Origin: CAYYKD01 sp964471825
GTDB lineage: Bacteria; Spirochaetota; GWE2-31-10; CAYYKD01
Direction of reading: 5' to 3'
DNA length: 64,000 nucleotides
NCBI GenBank assembly: GCA_964471825.1
Contig: CAYYKD010000005.1
Location: 62,001-126,000 of the forward strand
The notes under the pieces were generated by a model that did no database searches, was not told the DNA's origin, and saw only the letters and a program-made list of their open reading frames with translations. This document shows positions 25,783-35,310 of the stretch, in pieces. The translations under genes and the position numbers were made by a program. Positions within the stretch are counted from its first letter, which is position 1; each line of letters begins with the position of its first letter.

Positions 25783-28545
25783 ATGGATAAAAAAAAGCTA
25801 CTTAAAAAGATGATAACGCCTATTATTTCCCTAGCCGTTTTTGTTATATTTATTTTAATCTCAGATGTGCTGTTATCAAATATATATAAAATAAGTTACT
25901 ACAAGGTATCCAGTATTGACGAGCTTAGAAACCTAAAAAATAAACCGGGTAAAAATCTATTTGATGAACTTGAATCTAAATCACTGGATACATTTATGAT
26001 GATTAGAACATCATTTAGTAAATCCAGATCAGGTGAAAGCTATACCAAGAGAACTCTCTCACCTCTTGTCAGCGAAGATATATGTATTGTTGCTATTGAT
26101 GAAAATTCTCTTTTTAAAATTGGCAGATGGCCATTCAAAAGATTTGTCCATGGCGAATTAGCAGATTATTTTACACGACAGAAACATAGGGAGAATACAC
26201 TCTTTTATGATATTTTCTTTGTTGAACCCGATCTATACAACCCTGAATATGATGCTTCATTCATAGATTCTATGAAAAACAATGGGCGAGTTGTTGTAGA
26301 CTTCATTGCAAGAGACACAATCTATAAGGACAGGGAAGAGGAAACTGATCTAAAAAACCGCGTTAGATTTATGGAAGAGAAATTCGGTACACTTAAAAAT
26401 GTATCAGGAAATTTTAACAGAGTAAAAGAGTTTACCGCTCTGACACTCCCTTTAAAACCCTATCAGGATTCTATTGTTAATATGGGTTATGCAAATACTG
26501 TCGAGGATTCTGATAAAATTGTAAGACGCTACCCGCTTGTTTCAAGATACAGAGAGTGGAATGAAAAATTATTTAAAGATATACAGGTTAATTCATACCA
26601 TGATATATTTGGCGTAAGAGTTTTCTCCATAGATAGTTATGGTGACAATCACTACATCTTGAAACCTGACACTATCATTCTAATGGATCAATCAGCGACT
26701 CCTGTAAACAAAAGAACACCTTTAACAAAAGAACATCTGGACTTAATGAAAAACCAGATAGATAAATATAGTGCAGAATTTATGCTTGATATTATGAAAT
26801 TGCGAGGTCGAATAGACGCATTAAATCTAAAAGCAATTCAAGAGATGAATAAACATCTTACATCGTCTGCCCTATCAGATGATGACAAGATTCAATTTAA
26901 AGAAGCTATTGAATCTATTAGTTCTAAAAAGAATTTTGATATGTACGGTTTTATTAATGATATTATTATTGCAATAGAACCATTTGCTAAGTCTGATGAG
27001 ATATGGAACAAGGAACTAAAATTCTATAAAAAACTCCTTGGAAGTGTTATAAGAATAGATAACAGAGCCGTTGAAATTAAGGTAAATAATACAACGAATA
27101 AGTACAACCTCTATTCTATGGCTTATCATGACATTAAACCTGAATTTGAAGTAATTGTTACAGAAAACCACTATTTTATCAAGTCTATTCCTCTAGCTTT
27201 AATGACGAGATATTTTCATATTGACAACGATAATGTTGAGGTCATCCTAGGAAAGTCTATTAAATTGCATAAGCCGTTGGTAATCAATCCAAAAACCAAT
27301 AAACTAGAGAAACCGATTATAAAAGGAAAACCTGCTGACAGCATTATTATACCTCTTGATAACTTCAGTAACATGCTGATAAATTTTGCAGGTGCTAAAT
27401 CAACATCAAATAGAGATAAGCGAACTACATTTGATGTATATAGTTACTCTGAATTTTTAGATCCGGACAAGCAAATACTTGTTAAAAATAAAATGATGCT
27501 TGTAGGTGCTTTTTCTCATGGAATGGCAGATGATCAATATCAATCTCCTATGAAATCAATGTTTGGAATAGAAATCATTGCAAATGCCCTTAACACTACA
27601 GTTAAGAACGATTTCATTGTCATACTTCCAAAATGGTTGTACTATATCATTCTGTTTATTATGACCCTACTAGTTGGTTATATTGCATCTACAAAAAATA
27701 TTCTGCGAGGCAGCATCTATACGGTGGCATTTCTAGCACTCTATTTTATTCTTAGCTCTGCAATTTTCTCATTATTCAATATTGCACTTGAGGTTCCAAG
27801 AGTTATATCAATTTCCATGCTTTCCTTAGCGGCAGTTTTTGTTTATCGAATTTTAACAGAGGAAAAACAGAAGAAACAGATAAAAGGGATATTCTCAAAA
27901 TATGTAAACTCAAGTGTTGTTGAACAGTTGATATTAAATCCACCAAAACTAGGCGGTGAAGACAAAGAATTGACAGTACAGTTTTCAGATATTAGGGGTT
28001 TCACAACGCTTTCAGAAAGGCTGACACCACAACAACTCGTTGAAGTATTAAATACATATCTGACAGCTATGACTGATATAATTATGGAGAATGACGGAAC
28101 GCTTGACAAGTATATTGGAGATGCAATTATGTGCTTCTGGGGTGCCCCTGTTGACAATCAGAACAATCCTACCGTTGCTTGCAGAGCTGCGCTATATCAG
28201 ATGGATAAACTCAAAGAGATCAATCAATCACTTTCTCCTGAAACACAATTGGATATCGGAATTGGTCTAAATACAGGAATTATGACCGTTGGAAATATGG
28301 GGTCTGAGGGACGAATGAACTACACCGTAATGGGCGATAGTGTTAATCTGGCATCAAGACTGGAAGGTATCAATAAGTTCTATGGAACGAATATTATCAT
28401 AAGTGAGTTTACATATGAAAAAATAAAGAGTGATTTTTTTTGTAGAGAGCTTGATGAGATAAAAGTAAAAGGCAAACTAAAACCTGTTAAGATATACGAA
28501 CTTTTAGGAGAGATAAAGGAACTTAGAGAGCATGGAATACTTTAA
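25783..28545 (+). CDS. CHASE2-domain class III adenylate cyclase
   Basis: This membrane enzyme makes a cyclic nucleotide. The 920-residue protein has one N-terminal helix (about 12-33), a large extracytoplasmic CHASE2 region (about 60-600, ending in LVGAFSHGMADDQYQSP) and three helices at about 615-695. The cyclase domain covers about 720-910. Metal-binding Asp residues are in VQFSDIRGFTTL and YIGDAIMCFWGAP. The purine-contacting Lys (DKYIGDA) and Thr (NYTVMGDSVN) form the Lys-Thr pair of bacterial adenylate cyclases, and the catalytic Asn-Arg are in DSVNLASRLEG. AGGAG precedes the start. It overlaps the next lipoprotein gene by 14 bases. Confidence 0.93.
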   Translation: MDKKKLLKKMITPIISLAVFVIFILISDVLLSNIYKISYYKVSSIDELRNLKNKPGKNLFDELESKSLDTFMMIRTSFSKSRSGESYTKRTLSPLVSEDICIVAIDENSLFKIGRWPFKRFVHGELADYFTRQKHRENTLFYDIFFVEPDLYNPEYDASFIDSMKNNGRVVVDFIARDTIYKDREEETDLKNRVRFMEEKFGTLKNVSGNFNRVKEFTALTLPLKPYQDSIVNMGYANTVEDSDKIVRRYPLVSRYREWNEKLFKDIQVNSYHDIFGVRVFSIDSYGDNHYILKPDTIILMDQSATPVNKRTPLTKEHLDLMKNQIDKYSAEFMLDIMKLRGRIDALNLKAIQEMNKHLTSSALSDDDKIQFKEAIESISSKKNFDMYGFINDIIIAIEPFAKSDEIWNKELKFYKKLLGSVIRIDNRAVEIKVNNTTNKYNLYSMAYHDIKPEFEVIVTENHYFIKSIPLALMTRYFHIDNDNVEVILGKSIKLHKPLVINPKTNKLEKPIIKGKPADSIIIPLDNFSNMLINFAGAKSTSNRDKRTTFDVYSYSEFLDPDKQILVKNKMMLVGAFSHGMADDQYQSPMKSMFGIEIIANALNTTVKNDFIVILPKWLYYIILFIMTLLVGYIASTKNILRGSIYTVAFLALYFILSSAIFSLFNIALEVPRVISISMLSLAAVFVYRILTEEKQKKQIKGIFSKYVNSSVVEQLILNPPKLGGEDKELTVQFSDIRGFTTLSERLTPQQLVEVLNTYLTAMTDIIMENDGTLDKYIGDAIMCFWGAPVDNQNNPTVACRAALYQMDKLKEINQSLSPETQLDIGIGLNTGIMTVGNMGSEGRMNYTVMGDSVNLASRLEGINKFYGTNIIISEFTYEKIKSDFFCRELDEIKVKGKLKPVKIYELLGEIKELREHGIL

Positions 28546-29308
28546 AATAATACAGTATGTATTTATCATACTACTTTTTACAACATTTTTCAACTGCGGT
28601 ATTGAGGATACTATATATTATCAGGAACCGCGGCTTATACAAATCGAAGGAACTGAGTCAAATGTTGAGGTTTTTTTCTATGGGTATAATCAGGAAAAAG
28701 ATGATGATAAATTTCTATTTGTCGGATATGATATTTATTATTATTTTAATGACCCAAAGACAGCTAAAAAAGCACAGGTAAAAAATCCTCTCTATACAAT
28801 CAATCGGACAGGTGAAACTCCTCTTATTAGCTTTACAGATCCGGCAAGACTTCCATCTGCACTAAGTAATGATATGTATAGATCTGTATCATTTCCGGTT
28901 ACCATCCCTATGATTGAAAATATCTTGATTGAAAACAATAATAAAAATGTTAAATTTACCTTTCACAAGCTAAGCCAAACTCTATCTACCAATCCGTTTA
29001 TAGATGGTAACACGATTGTTATGGAGCAATTATTTCCAAATTATAATGACTATAATAACCTGACATGGGGTACCCTTGATCTGAATTTTATAGGTTTCTA
29101 TGATGCCGATTACTACAACTACTACCAGATAGCTGATGATAAAGAATCCCCATCTCCGGAGCTCTATAAATTTTACGATATTAACATCTACATTGTAGCT
29201 AAGGGGTTTAACTCTAATGTTGATAGAACCCTTAATCTAACACAATCAATCCCATCCTCTACCTCTAGGATAAAATTAAGAGTAGATATGTCAACACTTA
29301 CTAAATAA
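28532..29308 (+). CDS. Putative lipoprotein cotranscribed with the cyclase
   Basis: The 258-residue protein has a hydrophobic start (residues 7-20) ending in TTFFNCGIED, a lipobox-like site with Cys22. The mature region is rich in Tyr, Asn and Asp, with no known domain. The gene overlaps the cyclase by 14 bases in another frame, so the two are surely coupled. It could lie near the CHASE2 sensor outside the inner membrane; that is inference. The foldback at 29314-29412 follows immediately. Confidence 0.7.
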   Translation: MEYFKIIQYVFIILLFTTFFNCGIEDTIYYQEPRLIQIEGTESNVEVFFYGYNQEKDDDKFLFVGYDIYYYFNDPKTAKKAQVKNPLYTINRTGETPLISFTDPARLPSALSNDMYRSVSFPVTIPMIENILIENNNKNVKFTFHKLSQTLSTNPFIDGNTIVMEQLFPNYNDYNNLTWGTLDLNFIGFYDADYYNYYQIADDKESPSPELYKFYDINIYIVAKGFNSNVDRTLNLTQSIPSSTSRIKLRVDMSTLTK

Positions 29309-29313
29309 AACAA

Positions 29314-29412
29314 GAGGCTGTCCATTAAGTCGAGAAATTTTTATTTGTACCGGTTAATTGCCGGCGTAAAACGAGTAAAAATCGTTTATAAACCGACTTA
29401 GTGGACAGCCCC
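29314..29412. mobile_element. Foldback element or bidirectional terminator (element D)
   Basis: This 99-bp palindromic unit has ends GAGGCTGTCCATTAAGTCG and, reversed, GGGGCTGTCCACTAAGTCG (17 of 19 matched). The centre contains a smaller dyad CCGGTTAATTGCCGG. CTTTTT follows on the plus strand. No target duplication is visible. It sits between convergent genes, where its hairpin could end transcription. The GAGGCT end recalls the other elements. Confidence 0.65.
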
Positions 29413-29447
29413 CTTTTTATATTTATTTATATTTTTCCTATTAATAA

Positions 29448-29978
29448 CTATCCTAACGATACATTTCCCTTTTCGTCAACATTAAGTATAGTTTTACACT
29501 CAGAACATCTAAATCTTCCCGGTTTTGAAGCTTTAAGTGTTTTTTTACATATAGGACACTTAAAAATCTTCGGGAATTCACTTCCCTGCTGAACTTGGGG
29601 CTCAGCATTAAACATTTTTTTCCCATCCTCTAATGAAGCCGCTATATTAAAAAACTTAGAAAACCCAAGCAATTGAAACACTTCAAATACTTTTGGTTGC
29701 AGGTATGAAAGAACCATATTACCTTGCTTTTGTTTTAAAGTTTTAAGGAATGCAGTAAATGCACCAATGCCGGTCGATGAAACATAGTTTAATTCACTGC
29801 AATTAAACAGCAACTTAGTTTCGCCTGCCTCTATTAATTTATTTATCTCTCTCTGAAAATCTGCAGAGTTGTAAGTATCTAAAAATCCCTTTAAATTTAA
29901 AGTCATAACTGAAGAAGCACCATCTTTTTCTATATAAATTCTTAATGAATCCTTTATAACTATATTGTCCTGAGCCAT
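29448..29978 (-). CDS. STAS-domain anti-sigma factor antagonist with C-terminal zinc ribbon
   Basis: The 176-residue protein has an N-terminal STAS domain (about 8-108), the fold of SpoIIAA/RsbV partner-switch proteins. The phosphorylatable Ser lies in LNYVSSTGIGAFTAFLK. Residues about 138-165 form a zinc ribbon, CPICKKTLKASKPGRFRCSECK (CxxC...CxxC). Fusion of a STAS antagonist to a zinc ribbon is unusual. A SpoIIE-type phosphatase that could dephosphorylate such a Ser is encoded at 35294-36886; no anti-sigma kinase is visible nearby. The ribosome site AGAGG lies 8 bases upstream. Confidence 0.85.
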   Translation of the reverse strand: MAQDNIVIKDSLRIYIEKDGASSVMTLNLKGFLDTYNSADFQREINKLIEAGETKLLFNCSELNYVSSTGIGAFTAFLKTLKQKQGNMVLSYLQPKVFEVFQLLGFSKFFNIAASLEDGKKMFNAEPQVQQGSEFPKIFKCPICKKTLKASKPGRFRCSECKTILNVDEKGNVSLG

Positions 29979-30150
29979 CTTGCATCCTCTTTAATATCAT
30001 AAATAATAAACTTATAATTAATTTTTAATGATTAATATATACCATATATTAAATAATTTTGCAAAAAAAACAAGTCTTTTTTTAATTTTTTTTATATTGC
30101 ACATCAAAAAACCTTTAGTTTTAATGTTTTTAGAAGTCTCATATATTTAT

Positions 30151-30864
30151 TCAAGCTATTCTAAGAATATTTCGAAAAAATGAAACACAATGAACCTCCT
30201 TGATTCCGATCATTTTGAGGATTCCTGAACAATAATTTAGAGTTGAACCGGATGTATAGATATCATCAATAAGCAAAACTCGATCTATCTTACTAATATC
30301 TACCTGCCCAATATAAAATTTATTTTTGACATCGTCAAATCTTTCTCTTTTTTTACTATATTTTTGCTTTTTAAATGACTCAGAGATTCTTTTTTCTAAA
30401 AAATTATTAACCTTGAACCCCTTTTTTTTCAATAGTGCACCGAATCCCGTCATTCCGGCAGCCCCTTTTTTTATTCGATCTGTAATAGCATCAGGAATAA
30501 CACAAATATTCATATCATATTTTAAAATTTGTTTTTGGATTAATGCATCAATTATAATATTATTCATTTTTGAATATTGTTCTTTTTTTAATTTATATAT
30601 AATCTTTTTATTCATCTCTCTATAGTAACCAAGTGTTCTAAATGAATCAAAGTAAATCTTTCCTAACTTGTAACAAGACGGGCATTTTCCTTCAATCAAG
30701 GGATGTGCACAAATAGAACAATTTTCGTCATTCTCAAAATGCAATAAAGAATTATAGCAATCCGGGCAGATATATAAATTTAAGGAACTACCATCTATAT
30801 CTCTATCGCAGATATTACATTTAGGTTTTAATATACTTATCACATAATCTTTTATTATTTTCAT
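30151..30864 (-). CDS. comF: ComF family protein
   Basis: The 237-residue protein has two N-terminal zinc-ribbon parts, CNICDRDIDG and CPDCYNSL, then CSICAHPLIEGKCPSC. A phosphoribosyltransferase fold follows, with the PRPP-binding loop RVLLIDDIYTSGSTLN near residue 195. ComF proteins are tied to DNA uptake in naturally competent bacteria and occur widely in other species. No other competence gene is in the window. The STAS gene follows downstream on the same strand after about 170 bases. Confidence 0.9.
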   Translation of the reverse strand: MKIIKDYVISILKPKCNICDRDIDGSSLNLYICPDCYNSLLHFENDENCSICAHPLIEGKCPSCYKLGKIYFDSFRTLGYYREMNKKIIYKLKKEQYSKMNNIIIDALIQKQILKYDMNICVIPDAITDRIKKGAAGMTGFGALLKKKGFKVNNFLEKRISESFKKQKYSKKRERFDDVKNKFYIGQVDISKIDRVLLIDDIYTSGSTLNYCSGILKMIGIKEVHCVSFFRNILRIA

Positions 30865-30957
30865 ACTTAATATAACGAAAAAATTAACGAATTATTTATA
30901 AATTTCTCAAAATTTCCGATAAATATAGTATAAATTGAATTTTGAATTTAATTATTA

Positions 30958-30985
30958 TTGACAATTTTGTTTAATATGCTAAAAT
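30958..30985 (+). promoter_or_regulatory. Consensus-type promoter of the 31010 gene
   Basis: TTGACA (30958-30963) and TAAAAT (30980-30985) are separated by 16 bases, with a TG at 30977-30978 one base before the -10 (extended -10). A GGGAGGGG ribosome site follows. It is one of the best sigma-70 matches in the window. Confidence 0.65.
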
Positions 30986-31009
30986 TCGATTTTCGGGAGG
31001 GGAAATAAA

Positions 31010-31579
31010 ATGGATATAATATCAAATAAGGTAGCACACGATATACCTGTTTCATTAAAAAAGTTAAAAGAGAATGAAAAAATAACTTCTCTTGGTGTTA
31101 GCGACAAAAGAATGTCAGAAAAATTGTTTAATGATTTCGCTGATATAAAAAATATAAATAAAGATTTTAACTCAAGACTTCTTTCAAATAACACAAAATT
31201 ATCAATTTACGAAGAAGAGATGAGTAAAAATCAGTATATGACTGAAAGAGCCAATCTTCTTGAAAACTCATTAAAACAGGGTAAATTGAGTGAATTTAAT
31301 GAAATTGTAGGATCATCAATTTTTAAGGATGAAAACCCATTATCTGTTTTTTTTACAAAACAGGATGAGCCATTGTCACAATTATCACACCTGAGAAGTG
31401 CGATTTCTTTAACTGATGAAAAACTTAAAAGAGATTTCAAGGCAATTGAGATTTCATCTCAAAATTTTCTTAGCCTGAATACTTATTCAACTGAGATTAA
31501 TATGACAGGTATTCAAAATCCTGGTATATTCAAACCAGATTCAATTAATAATAGAAGAGTTATGGATCTAATCTCTTAG
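31010..31579 (+). CDS. Hypothetical protein with strong promoter
   Basis: The 189-residue protein is hydrophilic, rich in Ser, Asn, Lys and Leu, with several predicted helices (SLKKLKENEK, MSEKLFNDFADIK, LLENSLKQGKLSEF). No signal peptide, membrane span or known domain is recognised. The start has GGGAGGGG eight bases upstream. The 3' end overlaps the convergent YgiQ gene by 20 bases. The strong promoter and ribosome site suggest high expression. The function is unknown. Confidence 0.6.
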   Translation: MDIISNKVAHDIPVSLKKLKENEKITSLGVSDKRMSEKLFNDFADIKNINKDFNSRLLSNNTKLSIYEEEMSKNQYMTERANLLENSLKQGKLSEFNEIVGSSIFKDENPLSVFFTKQDEPLSQLSHLRSAISLTDEKLKRDFKAIEISSQNFLSLNTYSTEINMTGIQNPGIFKPDSINNRRVMDLIS

Positions 31580-33281
31580 ATTTACTACTATCATTTAATA
31601 TTTTCTCTACAATCTCTCTCTGAGAGTTTTTAATGTATGATGGTGATATTACAGAGATTTTATTGCCATCCGGATCATATCCGGAGTAATACATCGCAGT
31701 TGACAGAGTAGACGGTACAGGTGTAAAATCTTGATATTGTCTGGTTGATATATGCTTAGATTTTAAAAACTTTGCCATTTTTTCAGCCGACTTATCACTA
31801 CTGCCGGGATGCGATAGAATAATATATGGAAGGACATAAAATCTTAACCCGCTCTCCTTCTTAACTCTATCAAACATATCCAGAAACTCAATAAAAACCT
31901 TTAAACCTGGTTTTTTCATGAGAGCTAAAATTTCATTCTCTGTATGTTCTGGTGCAACCTTAAAATGACCTGAGGTTGCATTAACAATTATCCACTCTGT
32001 TTCTTCTTTCTTTAATAACGCAATGTCATAGCGAATACCGGAACTAACAAAAATATGCTTAACTCCGCTTGTATTTTTAATTTTTTTTAATAGTGCAACA
32101 TAGGTATTTTCATTGAGGATTAAATTCTCACATATATCAGGATATAGACAATGAGGGTCTTTGCACCAGCCTATCTTACAGCTTGTTCCATACATATTAG
32201 CAGTTGGACCACCTGCATCACTAATAGTTCCCTTAAAGAATGATTTATATGTTAGCTGTTCGGCCTCTTTTATTACTGAACTATGGGATCTCGACATAAC
32301 AGCAGGTCCCTGATGAGCAGCTATAGCACAGAAACTACACCTTCCATAACAACCGCGATGAGTTGTAATTGAAGTATTTATCATAGACCATGCCGGAACT
32401 CTTTGACAATACTCAGGATAGTCCTTTTTGAATGGCAGATTATAAATCTCATCAAGTTGTTGCTCATCGAGTATAGGCTGAGGACAAAATGATATTACTG
32501 CGACACTGCCTTGATATTGCAATAGACTAGAACTATTATGTGGAATCATATTTGACTCAATCATACTGGTTGCAAGGTATAAATTCTGTTTTTGATTTAA
32601 TATTTCATCATATGATGGTAGTTCAATTGTTTTTTCTGATCCTAAACCTTCTCTATATCTTACCATCGTACCATGAACACCGTTAATTGATTGCCCCTCA
32701 CGAAGCCTCAACGCAATTTCCAATATTGCCTTCTCACCCATACCATATACAAGTATATCAGCCTTAGAATCAATTAAAACTGACTTTCTTATTTTATTCT
32801 GCACATAATCAAAATGTGAAAATCTCCTTAAAGATGCCTCTAATCCACCCAGGACTACCGGTACATCTTTAAACCTTTGTTTAATAAAGCCTGTGTAGGT
32901 AATCAATGCTCTATCCGGCCTAATCTTTTTTCCATTAATAAAATTTACAACGCCATTAATCGAATATGCGTTATCTCTTCGTAGATTTCTATTCCCTGTA
33001 TAATTACCTGCGACACTATCAAGATTACCTGAAGTTATACCAATAAACAATACCGGAACAGGGAGAGTCTGAAGATAATCCGGATTATAATATTCAGGCT
33101 GACTCGCTATACAAACAGAGTATCCATTTGCAACTAAGACTCTTGCAATGACTGCTACTCCAAAGGATGGATGATCTATGTATGCGTCACCTGTTATCAA
33201 TAAAATATCTACCTTTGATCTTATTGAATTATCAGGTAAAAATACTAAACCCGGTGATTCATATTTAACTATTTTATCCAC
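31560..33281 (-). CDS. YgiQ family radical SAM protein
   Basis: The 573-residue protein belongs to the UPF0313/YgiQ group of radical SAM enzymes. It has the N-terminal DILLITGDAYIDHPSFGVAV motif and a [4Fe-4S] site CYGRCSFC at about residue 312, and ends in PVPSTLSTAMYYSGYDP. The C-terminal sequence is typical. Its reaction is unknown. The stop lies within the last 20 bases of the convergent gene at 31010-31579. It follows a small membrane protein gene with a one-base overlap at 33281. Confidence 0.9.
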   Translation of the reverse strand: MDKIVKYESPGLVFLPDNSIRSKVDILLITGDAYIDHPSFGVAVIARVLVANGYSVCIASQPEYYNPDYLQTLPVPVLFIGITSGNLDSVAGNYTGNRNLRRDNAYSINGVVNFINGKKIRPDRALITYTGFIKQRFKDVPVVLGGLEASLRRFSHFDYVQNKIRKSVLIDSKADILVYGMGEKAILEIALRLREGQSINGVHGTMVRYREGLGSEKTIELPSYDEILNQKQNLYLATSMIESNMIPHNSSSLLQYQGSVAVISFCPQPILDEQQLDEIYNLPFKKDYPEYCQRVPAWSMINTSITTHRGCYGRCSFCAIAAHQGPAVMSRSHSSVIKEAEQLTYKSFFKGTISDAGGPTANMYGTSCKIGWCKDPHCLYPDICENLILNENTYVALLKKIKNTSGVKHIFVSSGIRYDIALLKKEETEWIIVNATSGHFKVAPEHTENEILALMKKPGLKVFIEFLDMFDRVKKESGLRFYVLPYIILSHPGSSDKSAEKMAKFLKSKHISTRQYQDFTPVPSTLSTAMYYSGYDPDGNKISVISPSYIKNSQREIVEKILNDSSKSKRLDP

Positions 33282-33778
33282 TAATTATTATCCAAATTAA
33301 CATCAGATATCTGTATTTTCTTTAGTTGAATGCTCTCATCAAATAATTTTAATAATTTTACCAGGGATGGATGTCCGGGATGTTTATCTAGACCTGATCT
33401 TAGGATTTTATATGCAGCTTGATGATCTAATCGGTGAAGTTGTATTAGTGTATCGATAATTGATTCGTTGACATCTTCTTCTATTTCTTCCAGTTTCTTT
33501 TTTAACATATATCGCTTGAACACCTTAAATAGAATAAAATTATAGACAATTAAATACCCTGTGAATGCAGGAATAATAAGAAGCGGTTGATAGACTAAAA
33601 AAAATGGTACTAATAATATTATAGCAACTGCTGTTGCAAGCAAAAAATCAATTACAAATAGAATCTTCCTTTTCCCCGATACTACATCTGATTTGAAAAT
33701 CAAAAATGCATTGATTATTATCGGGATCAATATGAATGCGATTATTATCACAGCAAAATAACTCATAAATTTTTCCAC
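33281..33778 (-). CDS. Small integral membrane protein, unknown
   Basis: The 165-residue protein has three membrane helices (about 5-27, 42-63 and 68-88) and a soluble C-terminal half of 75 residues rich in Lys, Glu and Leu (LIQLHRLDHQAAYKILRSG). No named family is recognised. It shares one base with the YgiQ gene downstream, indicating coupling. Confidence 0.65.
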   Translation of the reverse strand: MEKFMSYFAVIIIAFILIPIIINAFLIFKSDVVSGKRKILFVIDFLLATAVAIILLVPFFLVYQPLLIIPAFTGYLIVYNFILFKVFKRYMLKKKLEEIEEDVNESIIDTLIQLHRLDHQAAYKILRSGLDKHPGHPSLVKLLKLFDESIQLKKIQISDVNLDNN

Positions 33779-33827
33779 CTATTTTTCAATCGTTACACTA
33801 TTTGGTAATATAGATAATGAATTTTAT

Positions 33828-34271
33828 TTATTCAACAATATAGGGAACTGCTTGTTGTAACTCAATCTTATCACCTACTTGGATTTTATGTCTATCAAAA
33901 AAACCTCTGTTTACTTCGAGGGCCATCAAAGCTGGCTTCGATGATGAAATAGTTGTTAGATCGAGAGGTTTCATTTGTTTAATATCAACTATCTCTCTAT
34001 TCGAGTTAATAAACGCAATATCAAGCGGTATAATTGTATTATGCATATAAAAATGTAGTGGCATTTCCCCTGGAAATACAAACAACATTCCTCCATCTTT
34101 TTCAAGTTCTTTTCTATACATCAGACCGGCTTTTCGTTGTTCTGATGTAGCTGATAATTCAAAGTTAAATCGTTTATTATTAATTACAACTCCAATTTTA
34201 TTTCCTCTACCAGAACATGAACTTACCAATACAAGGAGTGCAAATACATAATATTTTATACTCTTAATCAT
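33828..34271 (-). CDS. DUF192 family lipoprotein
   Basis: The 147-residue protein starts with a signal peptide (residues 1-18) ending in VLVSSCSG, a lipobox at Cys19. The rest is the DUF192 fold: ATSEQRKAGLMYRKELEKDG, MLFVFPGEM, HNTIIPLDIAFI and LEVNRGFF. DUF192 proteins are small beta-barrel proteins of uncertain role in bacteria and archaea. The gene is 31 bases downstream of the PP-loop gene. Confidence 0.88.
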   Translation of the reverse strand: MIKSIKYYVFALLVLVSSCSGRGNKIGVVINNKRFNFELSATSEQRKAGLMYRKELEKDGGMLFVFPGEMPLHFYMHNTIIPLDIAFINSNREIVDIKQMKPLDLTTISSSKPALMALEVNRGFFDRHKIQVGDKIELQQAVPYIVE

Positions 34272-34302
34272 AATTACCTCTTCAAAGATTATTCAATACA
34301 AA

Positions 34303-35310
34303 TTAGAGAGCTAAGTTATAAAGCTCAGCGATCTCTTTTGTCGTTTTATTTACCTTAATCATATCTTTCTCATTATCACCACAGAACACCTTTAATGAGA
34401 CAGTGTCTGTTTCTGCATCCGAATATAGAGCTGTAAGTTGTGCCGCAAACTCAATAACTTCATAGCCGGAACCGGATTCTACTAATGTAACAGGGCTACC
34501 TATATCCGGGACCTCCATAAAAATCTCATCATCTTCTCTATATTTAAGAATCATCTCATTATCAATATTGTTTCTACCAACAATTATTTTTTTTCCCTTA
34601 TATCGGAAATGCCGTCCATATCGTAAAAGTGTTATTTTATTCTTATCGCTAGAATCATAATTATTAAAATAGTCTATCATCTTTCTTTCATAATGAATCT
34701 CTGTCAATAAACAACCGCCTGCAGGTGGACTAAAATAGGTTATCCCGTATAGTTCCTTTAATTGATTTTGTATTTTTCTAGTTCTGCCATTGATATCAAG
34801 TAATAGTGAGCGATCAACTAGTCCGTTAATTTCAGGAATTGTTTCAGGAAGTAATTTTGCAGAAAGTGGTCTCAAGAGATATCCTTCAAGACCGGACTCC
34901 TTTTCAATTATTCTCAATTTATCTCTCATTTGAGACATCGGTCTCTGACCAAGAACCTCACCGGTTACTATGAAATCTGCATGATAAACAGACATTAAGT
35001 TTTTCGCCATTCTTAACATATAGATCTTACAATCGATACAAGGATTTATATGTTTTCCATGACCATGAAGAGGTTTTCGAACCATCTCATAGTAATCATT
35101 TTCAACTTCAACATTGTTTATAATAAAATTATTCTGAATAGATATTTTTTTGTAGAATTCATCATAGGAGTTAGTTGTCCAGAATGGAGATGTAAAATTT
35201 AGACCTATTACTTCTATGCCCTGATTCATAAGTACTTTAGCAGCAAGAATTGAATCCAAACCACCTGAGATTAACGCAATAGCTCGAACTTTTCTACTCA
35301 CCTCTTCCAT
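34303..35310 (-). CDS. PP-loop ATPase, tRNA thiolation-type (MnmA/ThiI-like)
   Basis: The 335-residue protein uses the P-loop SGGLDS (15-20) to adenylate a substrate, as in tRNA 2-thio- or 4-thio-uridine enzymes. Two Cys of a CxxC (NPCIDCKIYML near residue 85) and a later Cys in PAGGCLLTE resemble the catalytic Cys pair of MnmA and the C-terminal part of the family. The end part (KIIVGRNNIDNEM) matches a DUF814-like RNA-binding stretch. The ATG at 35310 has GGAG ten bases upstream and overlaps the phosphatase gene. The target tRNA position is not decidable. Confidence 0.8.
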   Translation of the reverse strand: MEEVSRKVRAIALISGGLDSILAAKVLMNQGIEVIGLNFTSPFWTTNSYDEFYKKISIQNNFIINNVEVENDYYEMVRKPLHGHGKHINPCIDCKIYMLRMAKNLMSVYHADFIVTGEVLGQRPMSQMRDKLRIIEKESGLEGYLLRPLSAKLLPETIPEINGLVDRSLLLDINGRTRKIQNQLKELYGITYFSPPAGGCLLTEIHYERKMIDYFNNYDSSDKNKITLLRYGRHFRYKGKKIIVGRNNIDNEMILKYREDDEIFMEVPDIGSPVTLVESGSGYEVIEFAAQLTALYSDAETDTVSLKVFCGDNEKDMIKVNKTTKEIAELYNLAL

